Source: Casuarina equisetifolia
Taxonomy: Eukaryota; Streptophyta; Magnoliopsida; Fagales; Casuarinaceae
DNA: 64,000 bases
Direction of reading: 5' to 3'
NCBI GenBank assembly: GCA_028551475.1
Contig: CM052359.1
Span: forward strand, 11,905,583-11,969,582
Of this stretch, positions 30,172 to 41,342 are shown piece after piece. The notes beneath the pieces were generated by a model. That model searched no databases, had not been told where the DNA came from, and worked only from the letters and a program-made list of their open reading frames with translations. Both the position numbers and the translations under genes were made by a program. Position 1 is the stretch's first letter. Every line of letters begins with the position of its first letter.

Positions 30172-32113
30172 AAAGATAGCAACTGTGCTTTTAGAAGCAT
30201 ATTTTCTTGGTTATATTTTCTATGTTATGGGTGATTGCTGAGAAAACAAAATGTGCCGCACCTTGTGGGTTTTGGTTCTTATTCCTCAGGTTTGTTCTTC
30301 GCCCATTCTTATATGATCCATTTTTTATGCCAATCTAGAGTTCGTGAGAGACAATCGAAAATAATTTTTTGATAGTGTTGGGAACTTTTCTTTTAAAAAT
30401 CCTTTCTCTTAGTCTCCCCCACTTTTATTGGCTTAGGACTGATATTTAAGGTATTAGGACAAATCCAAATATACGTATATGTACTCAAGCTACAAAGAGT
30501 CCTACATTGGGGGAAAAAAATGGTGAAGAATGAAGGGAGGTTATATGCGTGTGGCTTGGACTACCTTATAGACTGGTTTTTAAAGTCCAAAATCACAATA
30601 AATGGTGTCGGAGCCTTAGGGAGATTGGCCAGGTGAAAGAAAAATGTCGGGAATGGAGTTGAACCTTTGGTGTGTAGAGATTGGGTTAGGTTGAACCAGC
30701 GAGAAGGGGAAAAAAGAAGAAGAAAAAGACTAGAGAAACTTTTGAGAAACAGTCTCATATTAAATCACTTACATATTAAATCACAACATGAATTACTTAC
30801 TAGTACCTAAGTAGGGGATGGTTGTTGAAGACTATGTTATGGACTGATTTTTAAGGTAGTTGGAGACTCAAAAACACCACGAATTGCTTACTACCACTTA
30901 AGTGTGGGATGGGGGCTGAAGTCAATCTATTTAACATAGTAAAAGCCGATGAAGTTAACTGAGTTTCCTAGAGCTTTATTCTTTGTATTTGCCATCACGG
31001 TTACGTTACCTGAGCAAGTTGACAAATTCTAAAATGGATGAAAGTTTATGCAAGTTGAACCTTTTTCTTTAATAAAGATCTTATTACTAATGAAGTTCAG
31101 TAATCCATCAATAGTTTGAATCCTTCTTACATAAATTTTATCTAAATTATTATATTTAGGTGTAAATTTTAAAATTTATCTTTGGTAATATCATTTTAAT
31201 GATAATGTCAGAAGTACTTAAAAATACTATAAAGAATTATTTTGCTGACAGAATTGATTGAATTCTTATGAGTATGAATTGTGATACAAATACTTTGATA
31301 AATGTATTAATAATGTAAAATACATTGACTGGACTGTGGATCTAATTGTCTAAACTTATTGACAAAGTCATTAACACATCATAATCATATGTATGTAAAA
31401 TTTACACAAGATTGATGTATGTCAGGATATACGCAAGATTGATGCTTTTGATTTAATAAGTTCCTGGGTAAGATTTACTTATTTAATCTACTTGAATAAT
31501 ATGACTTTGCCAACTAATAGTTAACACGGACTGAGAAAGATAAAGAAAATCTTATCGATGACACTTTGTACGTTTAAAAGAAACACAATCAATCAAGTAA
31601 ATTGTTGAATGAATCCAAGCACTCTTAGAAGGTAAATGCGCTAGATCTGTATTTCAAAGCTAATGTTGGTAGCCGCGTAGTGGTTGCTCCAAACGCGGTG
31701 TGTGACTTGATCAAATCTAATTTGGTGGCCAGGTTGCCTATCACCTTCCCTATTTGGAAGGGATCTAACTCTCAACCACAATCCACTTTGATCCAACCAG
31801 GCATCAAAGTTCAAGCCAATGCCAATGTATTCTAGTGCTTCTTTCTTTCATAGATGATCTTGAGCAAGAGCGAACGCATAATTTGAGAAAGAACATCGAT
31901 ATAATGAGTATGAGAAAAACAACAAAGAGATACAAACAAAAAGAAGTATAGACAGAATTCACATCCAAACCCAGAATGACTCTAGAAAACCCGGCGATTT
32001 ATTTTGTTAGTATGACAATATCGTCGTACTTCCATTAAAAGTCCCCAGCAAGCTATTTCTCAAACGAAGTTTAAGCGAAAAGAAAAAGGTTGAAAAGATC
32101 AAACCAACAATAC
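30172..32113. other. Intergenic between DEG14 and SRC2, with old repeat remnants
   Basis: The first 200 bases are probably DEG14 3' UTR. At about 30510-30620 and 30800-30960 two related stretches occur (ACTACCTTATAGACTGG.TTTTAA and ACTATGTTATGGACTGATTT). The first is followed by ATGGTGTCGGAGCC, which resembles a primer-binding site. These look like very old LTR-derived pieces without clear ends. The rest (31000-32000) is AT-rich spacer, and 31900-32113 should contain the SRC2 3' UTR (minus strand). Confidence 0.45.
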
Positions 32114-33007
32114 TTAGAAATCAAAACCACCATCGAACCCGCCATCATATCCGCCATCATAGGAGGTCGCATCCGAGATCATATCTCCAATTAACAGGCC
32201 ACCCAGCAAACCCGCTCCCGCCCCCAAAGCCATTCCTCCAACCCCGCTTCCCTTCTTGGGCTTCTGTGGCTGCACCACCGGTTGAGCGTACCCACCGTAC
32301 CCGTATCCTGCCTGTGGTGGGTACCCACCAGGCGGAGGATACTGCTGTGGATACCCACCGTAGCCCCCGGGTGGGTACGCACCATATGCCGTCGTAGGGG
32401 GTGGGGGGTACCCAGCAGGTGGGTATGCAGCAGGTGGTGGAGCTTGCGCGTACGGAGGAGGAGGTGGATAGGCTCCTGGCGGTGGATATGCGGCACTAGA
32501 TCCCGCCGCGTACCCCGCTGGATAAGCCATAACGGGCTGGTGCTCCTTGCCCGTCGCCTGTTTCTGTTTATGCTCAGTCGAGGCGAACTTTTCCCCAAAT
32601 TGGTACGAGAACTCAAGCATGCCTTTCGCCTTCCCAGATGAGGTCCTGACACCGTAGGTTACATTTTTCATTCCCTTCGCGTCGCCGAAACCGTCCAACA
32701 GTTCCCTCATGGGCACGTGGACTTCGCCTATCTCTTTGTCGCCGAAGCTTCCATCGGACTTGAGCTTGACGAGGAGGGTGAGGCGGTTCTGCTGCGCGGC
32801 AGCGTTATCAATTGTGAACTTCATGGGGAAATTCCATTTGGGGTTGGGGCCGCAATCTTTGTCGACGTTTGTCTTCTGCTTGGAGGACTTAAGATTGTGG
32901 TCACCGTCGATCTTGACGACGGCGTAGACGTCCATCTTGGAGAAAAGATTGACGTCCTTCAAGTCCTTGGCGGACTTGATCACGATATCCAGAACCCTAC
33001 ACTCCAT
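32114..33007 (-). CDS. SRC2: SRC2-type C2-domain protein with YPP-rich tail
   Basis: A single-exon gene for 297 residues. Residues 1 to about 125 form a C2 domain (RVLDIVIKSAKDLKDVNLFS, then PKWNFPMKF and IGEVHVPMREL), which usually binds membranes or calcium. Then comes a long low-complexity region of YPP/PPAGYPP/GGYPPQ repeats. A glycine-rich hydrophobic stretch follows (GGMALGAGAGLLGGLLIG), perhaps a membrane segment, and the end is YDGGYDGGFDGGFDF. This order is that of soybean SRC2, a cold-regulated protein. The Arabidopsis homologue is linked to ER-to-vacuole traffic and to the oxidase RBOHF. I chose the ATG at 33007 because MECRVLDIVIK matches the family start. The frame is open 31 codons further upstream, but that part is not conserved-looking. 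Confidence 0.92.
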   Translation of the reverse strand: MECRVLDIVIKSAKDLKDVNLFSKMDVYAVVKIDGDHNLKSSKQKTNVDKDCGPNPKWNFPMKFTIDNAAAQQNRLTLLVKLKSDGSFGDKEIGEVHVPMRELLDGFGDAKGMKNVTYGVRTSSGKAKGMLEFSYQFGEKFASTEHKQKQATGKEHQPVMAYPAGYAAGSSAAYPPPGAYPPPPPYAQAPPPAAYPPAGYPPPPTTAYGAYPPGGYGGYPQQYPPPGGYPPQAGYGYGGYAQPVVQPQKPKKGSGVGGMALGAGAGLLGGLLIGDMISDATSYDGGYDGGFDGGFDF

Positions 33008-33130
33008 CTTTGAGAGAAGAAGATGATGAAAAGAAAACTCGAGCGAATCGAAAAGACTTAAAAGTAAACGGGGATAAGGAATAGGGATTTCTGTATACAA
33101 ATTGGTTGGTAGAGGTGCGGTGGAATTGAT

Positions 33131-33138
33131 TATATATA
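33131..33138 (-). promoter_or_regulatory. TATA box of SRC2
   Basis: CTATATATAA on the - strand lies about 125 bp before the SRC2 ATG, in the expected place for a short leader. Confidence 0.55.
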
Positions 33139-33264
33139 GGGAGGTGGTTGGGAGGAAGGAGACGAGTCAGTGGTGGAGAAATTAATGGAGGCGGTGATGT
33201 AAAACGAGCCGTCAAGTCTTCTCGGGGTTGCTCTAGAATACAACAATCTCATAGGTATTACATA

Positions 33265-33478
33265 ACGCGTAATCTTAATCTTAATATTTATTCTTCTTGG
33301 GGAAGATATTTTAACCCGAAAACATAGCTCAACTTCTCATTCACAATAAACGGATATTAGAATAGGAGGTTAAGGCTAATGACGCGTTTACAAGGATACG
33401 CGCTTGAGACTCGTGAACAACGCATCTTTTTTGTTAGAAAGGAATAAAGTGGCCTCATCCACTTGGAGTCTGGCGCGT
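33265..33478. promoter_or_regulatory. Cluster of four CGCG (CAMTA-type) elements upstream of SRC2
   Basis: ACGCGT at 33265-33270 and 33382-33387, ACGCGC at 33398-33403 and GCGCGT at 33473-33478 all fit the vCGCGb core bound by calmodulin-binding CAMTA factors. They lie 260-470 bp before the SRC2 start codon. CAMTA sites drive rapid cold and wound responses in Arabidopsis. The sites are visible; the role is inferred. Confidence 0.45.
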
Positions 33479-34609
33479 GTTAGCCGTGTGATTTGCCGTC
33501 TTTCTACTCCGGTCAAATTAACACCACCACAAAGGCCCACCTACATGACCACTATATTTGCATCCTTCATCGCCCTTCTCTCCGGATCAGAGGCGGCGTA
33601 GCAGTTCCGGTGAGGAAGAGGATGTGTGGGCAGATGGTACCAACGGCTGGGATGTAATTGAGGGTTTAGGGTTTAAATTGCCTTTTAAAAAAAAAAAAAA
33701 ATCTTTTTTATTCGCCTTTTGCATTAGCTTTTGAAAAAGTCGTCTCCAGGAATTTCAGATGCAGTCGTTGTTATTTAATTCTGGTCTTTGGAATGACGGA
33801 GTTGCGCCCACATTCCCCTCAAAGTTGAAAGCGAACGGATGGAAATTATAAACGTTGCCAATTGGAACACAAGGCTCCGGGACCCTCTTGTTGCGTGTCC
33901 CACACTAAAACGGTCAGTCACTATCTTCTGTCGCCTTCACTTTCTCAATGCTTAAAAACCATAAACGATAGACTGACTACCTTCCCACTAAAATAATGCG
34001 TCGCCAGCTGGTAACACAACAAAACGGCAGCCTTTGGGAAAAGCGATCGAGTGCACAATCTCAATAGGCAACTTCGTTTCTCCGCCATTGGTGTAAATTT
34101 CTGAGAACTCGGGGGAGTAACCACAAGGGTTGCACCGCGTCGACCGTCGCAGCAAGCCCAGACACGCAAAATGTCAGCCATTTCAATCATTTGAGGTTTG
34201 GAGAAAAAGCTAGAAAGAAATGCCAGGAGCAGGCGAACGCTGGCCCATGCCACATTTTGTCTACAATTAAACCCCAAATGAAAAATCAAAGCAGATAAAC
34301 AAGATGCCACTATCAATACCAGTAGTACGTTTGGAGTATTCCATTTCTAAATTACAACCATCTTCAAGCCCAACATCATGCCCCCCCAAATTACCCTTGC
34401 ATCGAACACACTTCGATCCCCCAAAAAGGAGCAGCTCTTGAACCTCCTCCAATAGGACCTCCATCCACTCCAAAAGCAGTAATTGATGCTCTTCCATTAG
34501 GACGCCATGGGGCCTTGAGCAGGGAGTAAAAAATGCAACATGCAGCCAGCAATTCTCCGCACGTTCATGCCCATCATGTTAATCCAATTTCGATTTTGTA
34601 CTATATTCA
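33479..34609. other. Intergenic between SRC2 and the PWWP gene
   Basis: The left part is the distal SRC2 upstream region. A telo-box (AAACCCTAAACCCT on the - strand) lies at 33661-33674. The right part, from about 34260, is probably the 3' UTR of the PWWP gene. The open - strand frames at 33945-34316 and 34267-34497 have no recognisable content and are probably chance. Confidence 0.45.
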
Positions 34610-37600
34610 TCAGAGGGGATGGTACGGCACATAGCCTAACAGGCCCGTGACCTTGGTAACAACGTCGTTGCACCTTGTCAAGAGGCTTAGAAACTGCTGT
34701 GAAATGTCAACAGTGGTCGCACTAGGCGCACTGGGGATGTTAATAGGATTTTGAGTATTTCTAGATGCTGTTTCTGGATGATGCAAATTATTATGAGGGG
34801 ACTTTGCAAATTGAGGGAGAGGAAGGATAGGCGATGGAGATGGAGGAATGACCTTTCGAAAGTTCTTACTATTAATATCCATTGCAACAGAAGAAGGTGC
34901 ACCACCACCAGCAATAGTAGCATTGTTGTTGAAGTTGTTTCTATTACCAACCATCAATTGCTCTTCCCTACTACTTTCTTCCCCGCCCAACATGAATTTT
35001 ACACGCGGGGTACCTTTACTAGTACCTCCACCAGTTACCTGCCCCGGCTCCTCCCCCGAAGACCTCTTCAAACAGGATTTGAGCTGAACTGCGGGCTTTA
35101 GGAGAGATTGGTGTTGAATCCCAGATGCTGCTCTTTGCACAACCGCAGGATCCTTGGCCTGTAGGATCTCAGTGGGATTCCCAGATTCAGAACCTTCAAT
35201 CGTAACTCCCATCTCCCGAATATGGCACCTCACATTCACATTCCCGAATAAAGAATTGTTACCGACTGCGAATTTATATGCTGCTTCTGCATCGCGCTTG
35301 TGCAGGAACACAACACGGCATGTTGAGGACTTCCAAAAGACACGTAGTCCCGACTGATCTAGTGGCCCAAAACGCGCAAACCTTGCCTTCAACTCCGCAA
35401 CAGATGGGAGGGAGGTACAGGGAGGAAACTTCATTACCAGCAGGGTGGGGTTCCCAGTCTTCGCTGGGGGTCCCACTTTCTTCACAGGATCTGGTCTAGA
35501 AGGCTTCTGTGGGGCCAGCACCACCGATTCTCTTCCCTCTCCTCCTCGAAGGCTTTCAGAAGTCTTCTGGCCACCCTTCTTTTCAGCAGCCAGTGATTTT
35601 ATTGCATTAATCTTCTTTAACTTCTTTGCTGCCATTTCTTCTTGACGATCAGAGGGCCCCCGTTTTCGCCCAGCTTTTGTTGGATCATCAGGTCTGACGA
35701 CAGATTTGACTGGCTTTGAAGATGGAAGATCTCTGACATGCTCACCGGGAGGACTTTCAACGCCCGATGTATATTTGGTGGGACGAATATCAGCTGATTC
35801 AGAATCAGTTGGTGTAGACAAAAGCAAGCTTTTCTGGTAAACTAGGGACCTGAAACGCAAAAAGAACTGTCGTACAGTTCCAGGCCTGTTCCTTTCAACG
35901 CCATGAAAAGGGTCAAGAGCAAGGGATTGCAAATCACTCAACAGTTGTGGAAGTTCAACGTCACTATTTCCTATGCTACTTACGACAGAATCGACCGAGG
36001 AGTTACCTGCACCAACACTTCTCTTCTGCCGTTCCACCTGAACACCCTCTCTCTGAGCCAAACCAACCTGGGTGGACTTTCCCACTAATTTTCCCCCCGG
36101 CATCCCCACTTTTCCAGTAGCCAAACGTTTCTGGGGATGATCAGAGCTCATCTCTGTACCAAAATCTTTTCTCCTTTTCTTCTTTTTCTCTCCCACAACA
36201 GAATTCTCAGAGCTCAGGTCCCCTGCAGTTCTTTTCAGAATTTTTGCCTTCTTAACTCCATCAGTGCTGAAGCCACTTGAGCGTTTTACATCAATTGGTG
36301 TGGGATCACCCATGCCACGAACATCCTTAACTTGTTCTGTTCCAAGACTCCCTTCTACTCTAGTTGCAAAACTCAGTTCAGGACGTGCCCAATCTTCATA
36401 GGATCTCCATGTTTTTGTCTCACGATCCTGCAGCATGGATTGTGATGTATCATCCATTACACGTGGTAATGCAGTCTGCTCCAAGAAACCAGAGAAGCCC
36501 GGGCTTTTGGGACCAACAAAATCACCTGGGCCCAACAGGTCTTTTATTTCCGGCAGAGAACCCTTTCCCTTCTCCGGAGGGGTTTTCATATCAGGAATAT
36601 CCTGGTGTCCATGCGCGCCACTATGTGCTGCTCCTTTTCCAGATCCATCCAGACCTGATGTTGCAGAATCCTTGCTGACATATGCAACTTCTTCCTGTTT
36701 TGTCAAAATCTGCTTTACAGGTTCAGCTGCAACCCTCTTTTGCATCACATAATCTCCAGTTGCTGTTGATACATCCATGAAAGCTGACGGGACACAGGAG
36801 CTTGCCTGACCCAGATTTATTTGATGGGTCTTTGAGTTAATAGGTTCTTCTCTTCTCTTGAAAAGATATCTGTCTTTCTTCAAATGGTCCTTGATTTTCA
36901 TAGGTTTTGAAGAGCTCTTCCCACCACCAAGAGCTTCTGCTATAACCAATGGACCACTTAAAGGAGCTGGAGATGCCAACAAACCAATCAAAAAAACAGA
37001 TAGTGTATAACATTCATTTTCAAAACAGTAAAAGAAATGCCAACCATCACTCATAGTGCAAAAATTAAACATAAAGACAAAGGCCTCTAGGAACAAAAGT
37101 CGGAAGTTATCAATAGGACGAAAGTTTCCCATATTTGATATCTCAGGGAAGTTCCTTTCTAAGGAAAATAACACTAAATCAAGCTTAAACATCGCTATGA
37201 AATGGGTGCATATGTGGACCGACAGAATCAAATTAATATCTTAGTGGCAAAAGAAATAAATAAGAATTACCCTCTATATCAAATAATTCAACAAAATATT
37301 GAGACACCCAAATATAAACAAAGAAACTCTAAATACCAGCCCAAGTTTCCAAGTAGTTATTTGTGGCATAGACAGGCTGATTAAATCCAAAAAAGCCCCT
37401 CATACAAATACAATCAAGCATCCCTGGTCGCCCATAAACTAATAACAGTTGACAAACATAGTGAATGATATGTAACGGCAATGAAGAAGTTACTATGCTA
37501 AAAGAAAAGAAGATCTATCAGTGCGATATTAATGGTCATTGGTTCCAACTACATCACTGGAAGGAGTTAAAAAGGAAGTCTTTGGCACCAAATGAATTAG

Positions 37601-39799
37601 AAACTGATGGGGGTACAACAAGGGCAAGACAAATTCTGGGGAAAAGAACTCTTGCTCAATAGGAATTGCACATATTGAAAAATCCTAAGGACCTACTAAA
37701 AGTTGAAAGAAACAACTACCCACGTTTTTACTAACCACAAATGATGATCTACAAATAAGGCAACTTTTTGAGCCCAGTTGAGATTAATTAACACTCTGAT
37801 CAAGTCAATTCAATTTCAGAAAAGAATATCTTTAAAGCTACATATCTCAATGTCACTAGCTCATTTAGGAACTAGAGCTCTTTAGTTTCAATCATGCAAG
37901 TTATTGTAAACAAATGAAACAAGAATCTAACCATGCAGAAACCTCAAAAAATAATCTAGAAATATGATGAGATTCTTTTTCGTTAGTAGGAAACTGTTAT
38001 TTGTCAAAGTATACTCCTGTGTATAACAATTCCAGGTAACAGAAGCTCCGCCCTTTTTCACAGACATTCAACTAATTTCTTAGGCTGAATATATGATCTG
38101 AGAGGGAGAAGTAAACACAAACCAGCATTTAACAAGATAGTGGTACAAGCACTTCATGGAACTTCTCCATGAAATTCACCATTGGCAGGTCCAGAGCCCA
38201 ACAAAACAATAACCCCTAAGCTTCAAACTCTAGTGGTCGTGACCAAGGCAACAAAGACACCTGTCATTAACAAGTATGTCTAAGCGCTTCTTAAGAAAAG
38301 CCATGTATTTTGTCAATTACCAAGTGAGATAACCCTCAGGAAGCCAAAAGCATACCAATTTCCTTCTAGTTCAGCCAGGTGCTACAAAAGACAAAGGATG
38401 AACTTGTATTGGAAGATACCACTAGGAACGGAAAGAGACGAAATTGTATTAATTGGTTATAGCAAGGTTGAACTTTCTCTTATAATGCTTCATGTCAAAC
38501 TGGTTGGGTCTATTAAAACAGATCTCAGCATGGGGGTAATTGACGTTGGTGCAATGATGCATCTAAAAGATAGCCAAGGATCAGAAGCATGTAATCAATA
38601 CCTAGAGGGGGCTGTTTAACGGGCTGATCTAAATCAACCTGTACCCGGGATGGACGTCCTGGCTGCACACCAAACGCCTGAGCATATGTCTCATCAAACT
38701 CTTCAAAAACTGCCTTTCGATAGGCTATAACTGTAGCCTTATCCTTGTGAAAATCAATGCCACTTTCGTCACTTCCTCTTGGGACCGTCGCTAACTGCTT
38801 CACAAAAGCAAGAGTTTCGCGTGGCTTAAAATTGTCCCTGCCCTTCTTAATCTGAGTAGCAGAATAAACCCCTCCAGGCTCATAGTCTGGAACATCCACC
38901 GCAAAATAACCTGGAACACTCGTTACCCGAAAATTAGAGGGATTCCTACATTTACAAGCCAAAGCAAGACCACGCCTCCGACTCATCTCATCAACCGCCT
39001 CTTCCACAGCCTTTACAAAAGTCCTCGAATTTGTTTGCCGCGATTTCTCGGCGTAATGAAGATCAAACGGTATAAGCTCAGCCGGGTCGAACCACCCATA
39101 ACTACTATCACCAAAGAAGGCCACCAACACAAAACCCTCTCTCCTAGTGCGCCGCACCGATGGAGATGCAAATGCCTCGTTAAAGATATGTCCCGGCCAC
39201 CAGGGGTGAGATTTCACCTTCCCCCACACCATGTCACCCACTTCCAACCCAAAACTCAATGCCCTCGACATTCCTAGACCAACATTACTCTCATTCGCCA
39301 CAAAATCATCAAACTCGGATAACAAAGAATTGTACTCAGAAACCCCACCTTCCTCCACATGTTCTTCTTTTACATTCTCAGCATAAAAACAATCATCTTG
39401 ATCCTCTCTTCGATCATTTTGATGGAACAGATCCGCGCTCTTGTTGCTCTCGTCCTCAACCTGGAAAGCCCTAGCTTCCATTTCCTTACCGACTCCACCA
39501 ACACTACCAAACTCCTGAATAACCCTAACCCTAGCCTCCCCCTCGCAAACTCTAACCCCAACATCTTCAGATCTCCCAACCTCGGAAACCCTAGCATCCA
39601 CCTCGCCCTTTTGAGCCCCGTAGTCAGGCGCCATTGAAGACACCCTAACCTTATCAGGAACCCCTAGATCAAAATCTCTCTCTCCCTCTCCATTAGAGCT
39701 ATCAACACCGGGCTCCGAAACCCTATCTCTCGTTCCTGACTCTCCGATTGAATTGGACCCCCTGTTGTACTCGCACTCGTTGTTCATCACTGATATCAT
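34610..39799 (-). CDS. PWWP-domain chromatin protein with C-terminal RRM-like region
   Basis: A nuclear protein of about 1184 residues, encoded by exon 1 (39799-38602) and exon 2 (36966-34610) around a 1.6 kb intron. The long acidic N-terminus leads to a PWWP domain at about residues 186-250 (VGDMVWGKVKSHPWWPGHIF, then FFGDSSYGWFDPAEL), which binds methylated histone tails and DNA. Exon 2 begins LSGPLVIAEALGGGK and holds long basic, low-complexity stretches with likely nuclear signals (KKKKRRK, GRKRG). Near residues 905-985 a compact RRM-like unit follows (TLLVMKFPPCTSLPSVAELK, then RFGPLDQSGLRVFW and CRVVFLHKRDAEAAYKFA). This plan matches the plant PWWP-domain (PDP) proteins, some of which work in PEAT and Polycomb-linked complexes. 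The first of two close ATGs was taken as start (39799; the other is 39787). Which PDP paralogue it is cannot be told. Confidence 0.9.
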
Positions 39800-41270
39800 T
39801 GGAGCAGAGCGAAGATAAAAATCTCCGAACCCCTAACAAAAGCTGCGTTTGGAGGCTCGAGCAACAAAGCACATCTTAGTGAAGAATTAGTGACGGAGCC
39901 AAAGTAGGGATTGTTGTCGTAGAGAATGAGAGAAACGGTGAGATTTTTTGAGGGATATTTGGAGGATTTAGAAATTAAAAAAATTAAAACCCTAGAGAGG
40001 GGATTAGGCTGTGTTTGGAGACTGGGGAAATGCTGGCATGAATTTTATCGGTACCGAGAAAGCTCATGGGCCTCTCTCTTGGATCTTATGGGAAGCGATA
40101 GTCCGTGGGAGTTTACGTGGAACCATCATATTCGGACACCTTAAAAAGAGAAGTTACGTACGTCGCGTCCAGAGATCCAGATGCGTTTACAAGCTTGCAG
40201 TTTCGCCAAATGTTTTGCTACTTTTTTAAATGCTAATTCCTCTATTTCGTTCAACTATTATCTAATCGATTAGCTAAATTATTGCCTGTTCATTTTTTAG
40301 CTTACATTTATCTTACCAATTAATTCTTCCATAGGTTATACTGCTAATATATATGTATATATTAGTAAATTTTTTATCTTACCAATTGATATATATATAT
40401 ATATACACACACATATATTTTCTACCTCCACATTGATTTAACTAATTAATCCATAGGTCATGCTGCTATTAATTTTTTTACCCCAACCACATACTTCATT
40501 GTATATTCTTTTCTATCAAATTTTCAAATGGGATAAACTTGCCAAGTTACTTCCAACTAAAACATTATGACAAAAAATTATAAAGAAATCAAATAACCTT
40601 TTTGTTGTATATTTGGGACCTCCATCTTGTTGGTTTGTCAAAACAAAAGATTATACATACTAAAAACCAACTAACAAAATTTAAATTTATTCATTAATTA
40701 CTCGTTATTAAGCAAAGACCACGATGCACAATGTGTTGAAATGGGTATTCCAAACTTTAGTTACATTTTCTAAACATATCTTTTGATTTTGTTTGGCTTC
40801 GTCTATTTAGTTTTTTCCAAGTTAACCAGTTCAAGTAAATCCTAATATTTTGGAAATTGGGAGCAACAAAAGATTCACGATTTATTCGTATTGGGACAAG
40901 TACCAAGAGGGTTTTTAGAAAAAATAATGAAATGCTTAAATTTTTTTTCATTGTCTAAAAACCATGTGTAAAAATAGCAATTATTCCTTGTCTAGCTATC
41001 ATTGGTGGAAATGACAAGTTGCTTGAATTGTAATTCAACAAATGAGAATTTACCGGACATAACTTTCTAATATTGTATATTATGATCCATTTTGCCATCC
41101 ACCTCAACAACTTTCATAAATTACAATGCATGCCCATGGTAAATTTTAAATGAGAAAGAGATCCATGTTAAATGTACCACCAATTTTAAAATAGAAAATC
41201 ATGCGCCTTACTAAGTCTATGTACTCTAGTCTTTCCTTTTAAATGAAGGAGAATAATATAATTAACATAT
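39800..41270. other. Intergenic upstream of the PWWP gene
   Basis: About 39800-39990 is probably the PWWP leader, with a telo-box-like AAACCCTAG near 39989. Beyond 40200 the sequence is AT-rich with TA/CA microsatellite stretches (about 40330-40430). No gene is seen. Confidence 0.5.
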
Positions 41271-41342
41271 AATCGAGATGGTTAAAAAAGCTTAAGATCT
41301 TTCAAAGCAAGTATTATAGCAGAAGATAGCCTCTCACCTTAA

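Noticed and set aside
30500-30960. Possible second TRIM or solo LTR pair
   Set aside because: Two related stretches and a primer-site-like motif exist, but ends and target-site duplication are not visible, so it is noted only as old repeat debris.
32282-32641. Open plus-strand frame of 119 codons, rich in Arg and Trp
   Set aside because: It is the antisense shadow of the Pro/Tyr/Gly-rich SRC2 tail; low-complexity GC-rich repeats keep several frames open.
33945-34316. 123-codon minus-strand frame
   Set aside because: No recognisable content, and it lies in the spacer and probable 3' UTR of the PWWP gene.
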